This document shows, one piece after another, positions 50,185 to 58,157 of a stretch of 60,560 nt of DNA. The translations under genes were made by a program, and so were the position numbers. The stretch is from NCBI GenBank assembly GCA_028866575.1, contig JAGWHU010000007.1, forward strand, positions 1-60,560, read 5' to 3'. Every line of letters starts with the position of its first letter. Within the stretch, counting starts at the first letter, position 1. Origin of the DNA: Candidatus Micrarchaeota archaeon (GTDB taxonomy: Archaea; Micrarchaeota; Micrarchaeia; Micrarchaeales; Micrarchaeaceae). Under the pieces are notes generated by a model, which saw nothing but the letters and a program-made list of their open reading frames with translations, did not search any database and was not told where the DNA came from.

Positions 50185-51744
50185 ATGCCGGCAGCGAGCA
50201 AGAACCCAAAGGGAGATCACGAGGGCAAGCAGAAGTCCGAGGAGACGCAGAAGGCGGAGGAAGTGCACACAGTGGACATCGCGGCAAAGGAGCACTGGAA
50301 GAAGGGCAACTCCCTGTTTGAGGAAAGCAAGTTCGAGGAGGCGATAGGGGAGTACAACGAGGCGATACGCATAGACGCCAAGTATGCCGATGCGTATTTC
50401 AACAGGGCGCTTACGAAAAGGGTGACAAACGACTTCGACGGAGCGAAGAACGACCTGGAAATGGTCCTGAGCCTGCAGCCGAAGAGCGCGGACGCGCCTT
50501 TGCTCATAGGGGACATAGCCGAGAACGCCAACGACCTGCTCAGCGCCAAGTACTGGTACGAGAAGTCGCTTGCAAACAACCCGGATTATACGGAGGCGAA
50601 GAACAGGCTCGAGCACATAGATTCCCTGATGCACATGGATACTGACATAGCGGGCAAGCAGGGCACGCAGCAGGTGCAGGTGAAGAAGGAGGAGCAGAAG
50701 GACGTGATAGAGGAAGGGCAGATAAAGAAGGTGGCATTCCTCAAGTCTGACGTAAGGTTCGATGACGTGATAGGGCTTGAGAAGGTGAAGCGCTACCTGC
50801 AGGAAAACGTCGTCCTTGCGATAAAGAAGCCGGAGCTGTTCAAGAAGTACGGGAAGAAGCTGGGACTGGGCCTTTTGCTATACGGCCCTCCGGGCACCGG
50901 AAAGACATACATAGTCAGGGCGATAGCCGGCGAGGCTGGGGCCAACGTGATAATCGCAAGGGTGAACCAGATAGTCGACATGTACACAGGAAATACAGAG
51001 AAGAACCTACATGCAATATTTGAGCAGGCAAGGAAGAACACCCCGTGCATAATATTCTTCGACGAGCTTGACGCACTCGGGGTGAAGAGGGGCGGCGACG
51101 AGCCCGGAGGGGGCAACAGCTCGGCACTGAGGCTCGCGGTCAACCAGTTCCTCGTGGAAATGAGCGGCGTAGAGAGCAATCCGGAGGGCATATACGTAAT
51201 AGGAGCAACCAACAACCCGTGGGACATAGACCCGGCGCTCAAGAGGAGCGGGAGGTTCGGGGACAGCGTCTACATAAAGCCCCCGAGCTATAAGGACAGG
51301 AGGAACCTGTTCAAGTACTATACCAGGAACAAGCCGATTGGCAACCTGAATTACGGGAGGCTGGCTAGGGCAACAATGGGATACTCCCCTGCGGACATAG
51401 AGAGAGTGGCTGACAAGGCCGCGATGCTGCCGCTGCTCCACGAGTACACCCTGAACATGAGCAGGGAATACAGCATGAAGGACGTACTTTCCATACTGCG
51501 CGACAAGGACTACAGCGGGAGCTCCCTTGACGAATGGTACGCGATGGTTAAGAAGGACGTCATAACCAAAACCGAGGTCCAGATAATAGACGGCAAGAAG
51601 CAGGAGATAGTGAAGGAGGGCAAGCTGGACCCCCAGGAGAAGATATTATACAAGACGATGGTGAGCGACATAAAGAGGAACACCAGCAGCATGGTCATAT
51701 TCATAAGGAAGTTCGTGAGATGGTTTGCAGTCAACGCATTCTGA
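50185..51744 (+). CDS. TPR-AAA+ ATPase fusion
   Basis: A 519-residue protein. A charged N-terminal tail precedes three or so TPR units at about 33-140 (AKEHWKKGNSLFEESKFEEAI, YADAYFNRALTK, SAKYWYEKSLANNP). A linker leads to one AAA+ domain at about 190-420: Walker A GPPGTGKT at about 234-241, Walker B IIFFDELDA, and an arginine finger region LKRSGRFGD. The C-terminal region is helical and basic. TPR plus a single AAA module suggests a substrate-selecting remodelling ATPase. It is unlike Cdc48, PAN or Vps4 in layout. Encoded upstream of a pilin-like gene on the opposite strand. Confidence 0.85.
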   Translation: MPAASKNPKGDHEGKQKSEETQKAEEVHTVDIAAKEHWKKGNSLFEESKFEEAIGEYNEAIRIDAKYADAYFNRALTKRVTNDFDGAKNDLEMVLSLQPKSADAPLLIGDIAENANDLLSAKYWYEKSLANNPDYTEAKNRLEHIDSLMHMDTDIAGKQGTQQVQVKKEEQKDVIEEGQIKKVAFLKSDVRFDDVIGLEKVKRYLQENVVLAIKKPELFKKYGKKLGLGLLLYGPPGTGKTYIVRAIAGEAGANVIIARVNQIVDMYTGNTEKNLHAIFEQARKNTPCIIFFDELDALGVKRGGDEPGGGNSSALRLAVNQFLVEMSGVESNPEGIYVIGATNNPWDIDPALKRSGRFGDSVYIKPPSYKDRRNLFKYYTRNKPIGNLNYGRLARATMGYSPADIERVADKAAMLPLLHEYTLNMSREYSMKDVLSILRDKDYSGSSLDEWYAMVKKDVITKTEVQIIDGKKQEIVKEGKLDPQEKILYKTMVSDIKRNTSSMVIFIRKFVRWFAVNAF

Positions 51745-51751
51745 TTCCAGG

Positions 51752-52537
51752 TCAAACAAAGCTTATCGCTATGCTGTTGCTAAGCCCGGCGTAATGCGCC
51801 GTAACTATAACGTTGCCTGCGGCTGTGCCGTATATGCTGCCTATCGCTATGCCGTTTGAGTTCGTGGTCGTGTTGCGCGAAAGCACGTAGTTGCCATTGC
51901 TTTCCGTGAAGTTCACGGTGGCGCCCTTCAGTGGATAGCCAAGGAGCGTGACGTAAGCCGTGAGCTGGTCTCCCTGGCCGCTTGCCTTTTGGGTGTAATT
52001 TAGTGCCGTCAGCTTGATCGAATACCTTGTGGTTACTATCGGCTGCGCGTGAGCAGCAAAGCTCCCGGAATAGGTTTGCTTCTCGCCGTTGGAGCAACTC
52101 TTGGGCGAAGTGGAAAGGCCGCAGTATGTGGCGTTGAGGTAAAGGTCCCCGGATGAAAGTTCCCCTATGCTTACGTACGAATTCAGGCTTAGCGTGCATA
52201 TCATTGACCCGCCCTGGAGGACGAAGCTTGGAGAGCATGGCACTGCAGTCGTGTTGGCGCTATTCACCCGTGCGTAAATCTCCGGATTCGTTATGGGATA
52301 CTGCTGTGAATTCGTGAGGAACAGAGCTATTACCGTATTGTGGGATATGGTATTTGTACCAACGATAACCTCGTTGCAGTATATGCTGCTTAGAAAGTTG
52401 CACGTGTCGCCCACGATCTTCTGCGGGGCATAAAGGTACAGGTAAAGCACCCCCATCACTATCCCAAGTATAAGTATCGCCCACCCGAAAGTGACCATGT
52501 ATTCCATGGCTGCTTGTGCATTATTTTCATTACGCAT
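51752..52537 (-). CDS. Class III signal peptide protein with Ig-like/Big-1 domain
   Basis: A 261-residue exported protein. NAQAAMEYMVTFGWAILILG is the class III (archaellin/pilin-type) signal cut by EppA/FlaK-like peptidases before Gln or Ala, with the hydrophobic helix forming a pilus core. The external part has Cys pairs (CNFLSSIYC) and, at about 175-261, an invasin/Big-1-like Ig domain (YSIKLTALNYTQKASGQGDQL, NGIAIGSIYGTAAGNVIVTA). It could be a minor pilin or an anchored adhesin. Divergent from the T4SS-like operon. Confidence 0.85.
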   Translation of the reverse strand: MRNENNAQAAMEYMVTFGWAILILGIVMGVLYLYLYAPQKIVGDTCNFLSSIYCNEVIVGTNTISHNTVIALFLTNSQQYPITNPEIYARVNSANTTAVPCSPSFVLQGGSMICTLSLNSYVSIGELSSGDLYLNATYCGLSTSPKSCSNGEKQTYSGSFAAHAQPIVTTRYSIKLTALNYTQKASGQGDQLTAYVTLLGYPLKGATVNFTESNGNYVLSRNTTTNSNGIAIGSIYGTAAGNVIVTAHYAGLSNSIAISFV

Positions 52538-52714
52538 ATAACTTACTTTTGATTATATTTTTTTTATGACTATAGTAAAATATTTTAGAGATATTTTATT
52601 CTTATCCATAGACCAGATAGCTCTGCTAAAACATAAAAACCTATTTTTCCTACAAAATAATAATTAATCCGACAAAGCCCATTTTATCAAAATGTTTAAA
52701 TATTTATTTGTGGT

Positions 52715-52727
52715 AAAATATATATAC
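52715..52727 (+). promoter_or_regulatory. TATA element of the T4SS-like operon
   Basis: AAAATATATATAC ends 26 bases before the ATG at 52754, and no other strong promoter is seen within the operon, which fits one transcript for the nine genes. Confidence 0.55.
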
Positions 52728-52753
52728 TAAAGTAAAAGAACTTGGATGAGTGT

Positions 52754-53140
52754 ATGAGCCCTAAAATATGCCGTAATTATCCCGAATTTGTTAGGAAGAT
52801 AACAAAATATTTGACAATACCCAGTTTGGTAATTATAGTGTTAGCATCGAGATTTGTTGAGGCAGGAAGTGTACCGTTAGTAACTGAAATAAATAATATT
52901 CAATTAGTACTTACACAAGTAGGTCCTGCATTAAGCGCTGTACTGTTTGTGTTGGCAGGCATATTCTATGCAATAGGGCAAATGTTGCCTCCAGACAAAA
53001 AAGCTAATTTTCACACTGCTGCAGTTAACATGATTATTGGTGCAATAGTTGTTGGGGTATTGAGTGTAGCATCGACGTCTCTTGCTATTGCATCCACGCA
53101 TCTTATCGGTAACTTTACTTCTGGGAATTCTTTAATATAA
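52754..53140 (+). CDS. VirB2/CedA1-like pilin candidate
   Basis: A 128-residue protein with an N-terminal hydrophobic, signal-like helix (about 19-36), then two long hydrophobic helices joined by a short charged loop: VLTQVGPALSAVLFVLAGIF, the loop MLPPDKKANFHTA, and NMIIGAIVVGVLSVASTSLAI. This is the pattern of VirB2/TrbC pilins and of CedA1/TedC, the archaeal mating-pilus subunits. GGATGAG precedes the ATG. It starts an operon of nine coupled genes, as pilin genes often do. The identity rests on topology and neighbours, not on close sequence match. Confidence 0.6.
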   Translation: MSPKICRNYPEFVRKITKYLTIPSLVIIVLASRFVEAGSVPLVTEINNIQLVLTQVGPALSAVLFVLAGIFYAIGQMLPPDKKANFHTAAVNMIIGAIVVGVLSVASTSLAIASTHLIGNFTSGNSLI

Positions 53141-54202
53141 ATGGTGAATTTTTTGGCCCTTGGTTTTGGAGTATATACAATTGCAATAGCTTTGATATCA
53201 ATAATGCTTTCTATAGCAGGCATGATTTTGGGTTTGGGTTATGCAATTGATGATAGGAAACTCAAAGAATTCGGGAAATCTGAAATTTATCAATCGGTTA
53301 TAAATGGAGCCATAGTGGGAATATTAATAATTGCATTTGGTAGTGGTGGATTTTTTACTTTATTAATAAACAATATAACTGGAGGAGCTGCTATTACAGC
53401 TACATGCGAGCAAGCCATGAGCTCCAATTATGCGATATGTTTTGCTTACAATTATCTAGTAGGCTTACAGCCAGTAGGCATAAATGGTGCAAACTACCCT
53501 ACACTTATAGACACATCAGTTGGCCTACTAGCTCCAGTTTCCGTGTTATACACTAGCTTGAGCCTTTTGGGTTCTATAAAACTTAGTTTGGGTGTAATAA
53601 GTATCGGCTTTTATAGTGCATTAAATCCGATTTTAACTGCACTGAATTATATAATAGAGATACTTACAGCGGCAATAATAAGCATAGAGGTGCAAGGAAT
53701 TCTGCTAAAATTTATATCAATAATTGCAATACCTGTTCTTCTTCCAGTAGGCATACTGTTAAGGACAGTCTATGTAACTAGGAAACTTGGTGGTGCAGTA
53801 ATGGCTATTGCAATTGGATTATATGCAGTATTTCCATTGACATACGTCTTGGATGCAAGCCTTGCAAATAGTTACATTACTAGTTTAAGTAGTGGATCGG
53901 TAAGTACTTTCATAGCTTCTGAAACAAATTCAAATAACAATATAATAAGTATGACGACTCAAATAAGCGAAAGCAACAAAAATGACACATTTGGATTTGT
54001 TAGTTACTTTACAAATGCAATAAATAATCTCGTAAAAGGATTTGATGGTTTTCTTAATCAACTTACAAGCATGGTAGCACTTATAATAATAGAGGTATTT
54101 TTCCTACCCGTTTTTAGCCTCATATTAACTGTGATATCAATAAGAGAACTTGCAAATATTTTAGGTTCTGAGATAAGTTTTGGGAAACTTTACATATTTT
54201 AG
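53141..54202 (+). CDS. Polytopic membrane protein, CedA/VirB6-like
   Basis: A 353-residue protein with about seven membrane helices and a hydrophilic stretch at about 250-290 rich in Ser and Asn. The ATG directly follows the pilin stop (TAAATG). In Ced-type DNA importers a protein of this size and topology, CedA, forms the membrane channel and has been compared to VirB6; the present one has the same neighbour (a CedA1-like pilin). No enzymatic motif. It could equally be a novel channel protein. Confidence 0.65.
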   Translation: MVNFLALGFGVYTIAIALISIMLSIAGMILGLGYAIDDRKLKEFGKSEIYQSVINGAIVGILIIAFGSGGFFTLLINNITGGAAITATCEQAMSSNYAICFAYNYLVGLQPVGINGANYPTLIDTSVGLLAPVSVLYTSLSLLGSIKLSLGVISIGFYSALNPILTALNYIIEILTAAIISIEVQGILLKFISIIAIPVLLPVGILLRTVYVTRKLGGAVMAIAIGLYAVFPLTYVLDASLANSYITSLSSGSVSTFIASETNSNNNIISMTTQISESNKNDTFGFVSYFTNAINNLVKGFDGFLNQLTSMVALIIIEVFFLPVFSLILTVISIRELANILGSEISFGKLYIF

Positions 54203-54209
54203 TGATATC

Positions 54210-54944
54210 TTGGAGCATGATATAAGGTTTTATGTGATTGCCAGTGTTCTAATATTACTAACTATAGCAAGTTTATTCACATTAAAATGGATTTTGATAA
54301 TTGTAAGCTTAACAATTACCGGATTATCAATCGTATTTTACAAAATGTATTACATAATTGAAGCATCAATAATTAAAAGGACGGGAATAGTACAATTAAT
54401 AGACGGGAATGAACTTAGTGGAGATAGGACAACCACAGTGAGAAGAGTAAAAGGTAATTTCATAGCCACTGCAGTTGCAATCCTCAAAAACAATTCTAAA
54501 GAACCAATAACAAGAGATAAAATAGAAAATATTTTGGAAAATTCACATTTTACATTCAGGTTCATTATGCAAATTGAACACATAGATGTCAACAAGTTGC
54601 TTGATAGACTTCAAACAAAAAGGAGCATGTTAGAAATAGAGTTAGATAAACTCAATGATCATGTAACTAAAAATAATTCCTTAAAAATAAACGTGTTAAA
54701 ACGTAGAATAGATCAAATAAATCATGAATTGGACAGCATAAGTTCTGGAGGCACTCCATTGAAGATTTCACAATATATAATGACAAGTGCAATGGCTGCT
54801 AATAAATCCAGTGCACAAGAACAGGCAAAATCTCAATTGCGTGAATTAGTTAGTGAGTTTGGGGCGTTACTTGGAACATCATCGAATATAATGAGTGGCA
54901 ACGAATTGCTTGAGCTTTTAAAATTCGATTCTATGGCGATTTGA
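54210..54944 (+). CDS. Membrane protein with two N-terminal helices and coiled coil
   Basis: A 244-residue protein: two adjacent hydrophobic helices at about 8-44, then a cytosolic part with a winged-helix-like segment (KEPITRDKIENILEN) and a long coiled coil at about 135-180 (RLQTKRSMLEIELDKLNDHV, VLKRRIDQINHELD). Its position between channel and ATPase and its helix pair recall VirB3- or TrbD-like linkers, though the soluble part is unrelated. TTG 54210 follows GTGAT; it ends inside the start of the first ATPase gene (TTGATG), so coupling is tight. Confidence 0.6.
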   Translation: MEHDIRFYVIASVLILLTIASLFTLKWILIIVSLTITGLSIVFYKMYYIIEASIIKRTGIVQLIDGNELSGDRTTTVRRVKGNFIATAVAILKNNSKEPITRDKIENILENSHFTFRFIMQIEHIDVNKLLDRLQTKRSMLEIELDKLNDHVTKNNSLKINVLKRRIDQINHELDSISSGGTPLKISQYIMTSAMAANKSSAQEQAKSQLRELVSEFGALLGTSSNIMSGNELLELLKFDSMAI

Positions 54945-56326
54945 TGAATATAAATGAGAATTCAAATTCGAAAGAGGCAAGCAAAAGCATTTATTTAGGG
55001 CGAATGTCAGAGCCCTATTTTACTGATAGTGATAGAGGAATATACGTAGGTAAAAGCAAAATATACAAAATCCCGTTCTTTTTAGATCTTGATAACTTGA
55101 TAAATAGAAACATGGCAATTTTAGGCATGTCGGGAGCAGGAAAAAGCTATTTCCTTAAAAGTTTCGTAATAAGAAGCGCTTTGCAGAGGAACTCATATGT
55201 ATTGATAATAGATTGGAATGGAGAATATAATAGTGTGATAGAATTTCTAGGTGGGAAAAATTTAATTTTAGGAACTGATTTTAAAGTAAACGTATTCAAA
55301 TTGTACGATCTAAAGAGCATAAAAAATATAAAAATTGTATCCGATTGTATAGTGCTTTCGCTAAATTTGAACGAAGAAGAAAGTTACATAATATATAATA
55401 AGATCTTATCTATGTGCTATCCTAATAGTGTAATCAAAAACCTGTCTGAATTGATTACAGGATTCAAAAATGATACGAATCCAGATTCTGAAAAACTTGC
55501 AAATAAGCTTTTACAGCTGAAAGAGAATCCCATGTTTGCAGAAGGAACTGATTTTGCCGTTGATGAAATACTGGATGGTATCATAAATATTGATTTTTCG
55601 ATGCTCAAAGACAACGTGCAAAGAAATGATATATCGAGATCTATATTTATGATCATAATAGAACTGATGCACAACACGAAAATAGAAGCAAAAAAAGAAA
55701 AATTGATAATTCTTGATGAAGCATGGAGACTCATAAAGAATTCAAATGACGTTGGAGTACTTTATAGAGAGGGTAGAAAGTATGGGTTCTGCATTATTAC
55801 TGCAACACAACTTGTGCAGGATATCGACAACGAAGTGATTTCTAATGCCGCATCCATAGTTATATTCAGATTACAGAATGAGGCAGACTATAGTCTTCTT
55901 CTAAATTCTGGGATTATAAGGGAGGAGGATAAAAAAATTATAATGCAATTACAAACTGGAGGTTGCATGTTTTCGATAGCATTCAAAAATGATAATAATC
56001 AAATATGTAAATTTTTTATAGAATCCACAGATGGAATCAGCACTAGTTTTTACAACATAAAAAGTGGTAAAATGAGGAGAAGAATATCTCATAGATTACT
56101 TATGGAATCCACAAGTAAATTGAATGCAAGCAATGAAATAAAAGAAAGGCTCATCGGATTCATTTCGGAAAACAATAGGGAACTGGATGATGTACATCTA
56201 GTGGCATTCATGGTGAATGCAGGCATTCCGAGATTAGAAATAGTTTATTACCTTAGACTTCTTGGACTAAAGGACGAGCATATAGTTATGGCATATAACA
56301 GCGCAGTCCGTATTTCTAAAACGTAG
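54944..56326 (+). CDS. HerA/VirB4-type ATPase 1
   Basis: A 460-residue P-loop ATPase. Walker A is GMSGAGKS at 61-68; Walker B is LIILDEAWRL at about 254-263, the DEAW form typical of VirB4/TraC-type conjugation ATPases; TATQLVQDI follows as sensor-like motif. It lacks the VirB4 N-terminal domain, so it is essentially the motor core with a C-terminal helical extension of about 90 residues. It would power pilus assembly or DNA movement at the membrane. Confidence 0.85.
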   Translation: MNINENSNSKEASKSIYLGRMSEPYFTDSDRGIYVGKSKIYKIPFFLDLDNLINRNMAILGMSGAGKSYFLKSFVIRSALQRNSYVLIIDWNGEYNSVIEFLGGKNLILGTDFKVNVFKLYDLKSIKNIKIVSDCIVLSLNLNEEESYIIYNKILSMCYPNSVIKNLSELITGFKNDTNPDSEKLANKLLQLKENPMFAEGTDFAVDEILDGIINIDFSMLKDNVQRNDISRSIFMIIIELMHNTKIEAKKEKLIILDEAWRLIKNSNDVGVLYREGRKYGFCIITATQLVQDIDNEVISNAASIVIFRLQNEADYSLLLNSGIIREEDKKIIMQLQTGGCMFSIAFKNDNNQICKFFIESTDGISTSFYNIKSGKMRRRISHRLLMESTSKLNASNEIKERLIGFISENNRELDDVHLVAFMVNAGIPRLEIVYYLRLLGLKDEHIVMAYNSAVRISKT

Positions 56327-56336
56327 TGGTTTTATT

Positions 56337-56975
56337 ATGGTAGAAAATGAAAGCATTTTCTTGAGTACATCTTTTCATGCAGCTGCAGCATTAAGGACAA
56401 ACATGAGTTACGTAAAAGACATTCTTACATTGGTTCCGAATGCCAAAAAAATGGTTGATGGACCTATGTTAAAATATGAAATATCCATGGCTGACGGTGA
56501 AAGAAGCTTACTAGAATTATCAGACAGTCATATGAGTTTAAGGTTCTCAGCAAAAATGCAGAGTTCGTTGAAATACAAGACAAACTTTCTCAAATTTGTC
56601 TCATTAATGGCTTTACTTAAAGGTCAGTATACTGTTGATATTAGTACCATATATGATTATATAATAGAAGCGTTGGAACAAAATTGGCAGAATTCTTCAC
56701 ATGATCAGGGACAAGTAATAGAAGGCTTAAAAGAAAGGATAAATATATTAGATAAATCAAATTTTTCACTCGGTTTAAAGCTTATTGAAATGTCGAAGGA
56801 AATTAAACGCATTTCATCAGAAGTGTCTATTTATAAGGAATTTAGCGCTTCGGTAATGTCCAAAACATGCGAAATAAAAAATGGAAAGAAGACATACGAC
56901 TATTCTACATTGATGCAATTCGGGGTTGACAGTCGGCTTGCAAAAAGTGTCGAAACGATGATCCGTGAAGGCTGA
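56337..56975 (+). CDS. Hypothetical soluble component of the operon
   Basis: A 212-residue soluble protein. The N-terminal half is alpha/beta (AAAALRTNMSYVKDILTLV, KYEISMADGERSLLEL) and a coiled-coil segment lies at about 125-165. No membrane helix and no known motif. Placed between two ATPase-linked genes with only short gaps. It may be a cytosolic adaptor or a chaperone. I do not recognise it. Confidence 0.6.
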   Translation: MVENESIFLSTSFHAAAALRTNMSYVKDILTLVPNAKKMVDGPMLKYEISMADGERSLLELSDSHMSLRFSAKMQSSLKYKTNFLKFVSLMALLKGQYTVDISTIYDYIIEALEQNWQNSSHDQGQVIEGLKERINILDKSNFSLGLKLIEMSKEIKRISSEVSIYKEFSASVMSKTCEIKNGKKTYDYSTLMQFGVDSRLAKSVETMIREG

Positions 56976-56981
56976 TAGTAT

Positions 56982-57671
56982 ATGTATACACCCATACAAA
57001 GTACTAACTATGCTGGATATTATGGCCTAATAATGATACCTATAGGAATGGCCGTATATTTCATTATAAGATATGGTTCTGACTTAAGCACATCATACAA
57101 TGGACTTTGTATAAATAGTGGCGAATATTTTATTGATAAGGAATACATAAGTGTGGATGAATTATATAGTACCATCAACGCAAGATTAAAGGAAAACGAC
57201 CGTGTTTTCATAGTAAAAAATTTACCGCTGCGTATTAATGAGCTTTCATTTAAGCATTTGAATGTTTATGCATCATCTAAATCTGCTGTTTTGGATAACA
57301 TGAATGACTATCTCCAAAATCTAATAGAATGCAATTTAGATGAAATGATGTGCAAGAACAATGTTATAATAAGAAAAGAGGACAACTTTTGTAAAAAATT
57401 TTCAGCAAGAATAGCATATGATGAATTTATAAATCATGGATCTTTCTCAATCAAGGACAAATTAGACAAATTCTTATATAAAAATGAGATAAGTGCAGAA
57501 AATGATTTAAGTTTGAAAGTTATTTCTAAAAGTAATATGATAAAGACAGTTTTTACTTTTAGCTATACACATCGCAGGGCTTTTGCTTCAAGATTTAATT
57601 TATTTGGATATGGCAACGGATTAATTTTTTTCATGATGCTGAACGACCTCGTTAGGGTAATAAATTGCTAA
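56982..57671 (+). CDS. Membrane-anchored hypothetical component
   Basis: A 229-residue protein with one N-terminal membrane helix (about 12-30, YYGLIMIPIGMAVYFIIRYG), a soluble central part, and a hydrophobic, possibly membrane-associated C-terminus (YGNGLIFFMMLNDLVRV). It overlaps the next gene by 7 bases. No domain recognised; layout would suit a scaffold around the channel. Confidence 0.6.
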   Translation: MYTPIQSTNYAGYYGLIMIPIGMAVYFIIRYGSDLSTSYNGLCINSGEYFIDKEYISVDELYSTINARLKENDRVFIVKNLPLRINELSFKHLNVYASSKSAVLDNMNDYLQNLIECNLDEMMCKNNVIIRKEDNFCKKFSARIAYDEFINHGSFSIKDKLDKFLYKNEISAENDLSLKVISKSNMIKTVFTFSYTHRRAFASRFNLFGYGNGLIFFMMLNDLVRVINC

Positions 57672-57850
57672 CCATAGTCAATTACATAGCCAGATTCGGC
57701 CTGGCAATTGGAGTATTGCTACTTGACACAGGGATGCTTTTATGGCTTTTTGATAAATCCAATAGAAGAGCAAGCAACAAAATCGCAATGGATATGATTC
57801 GCGGCTCAATTACCTTGATAATTTTTGCACTTTTGGCATATATTTGGTGA
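57665..57850 (+). CDS. 61-residue two-helix membrane protein (CedA2/VirB2-like)
   Basis: A TTG-started small protein with two hydrophobic helices (about 5-29 and 46-60) joined by a basic loop (DKSNRRASNKIAMDMI). The pattern matches CedA2 and VirB2-type small subunits. The overlap with the preceding gene shows it is translated. A TTG start and its size would make it easy to miss. Confidence 0.55.
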   Translation: MLTIVNYIARFGLAIGVLLLDTGMLLWLFDKSNRRASNKIAMDMIRGSITLIIFALLAYIW

Positions 57851-57872
57851 GTGCCTGTTTGACGAGATAAAA

Positions 57873-58157
57873 ATGATGTACAAGGAGCAAAGTGCATTTG
57901 ATATTTTATTTTTATCTGTCGTGATGGGGCTGCTTACATCAATTTCGATTGCGGCATCCGCATTACAGCTTCATTATCTTGGTATATTGCAGAATGTTCC
58001 AAATTATCTTCACGTGATAATATTTTCATTCGTGTTTTTTTTATCGTTTGTAACATCTTTTGTATTCAAGTTTAGGATACATATACCAATCGAGAAAAAA
58101 CTACTTTTGATAGTAGGCATATTTTTTTCTATCATTATCATTTACGTGATTTTATGA
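57873..58157 (+). CDS. Three-helix membrane protein
   Basis: A 94-residue protein with three hydrophobic helices (about 10-35, 42-63 and 73-93) and basic ends. The ATG at 57873 follows GACGAGAT; earlier in-frame starts would fall inside the preceding gene. It ends inside the ATG of the large ATPase (ATGA overlap), typical of subunits that must be made in ratio with it. Confidence 0.55.
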   Translation: MMYKEQSAFDILFLSVVMGLLTSISIAASALQLHYLGILQNVPNYLHVIIFSFVFFLSFVTSFVFKFRIHIPIEKKLLLIVGIFFSIIIIYVIL

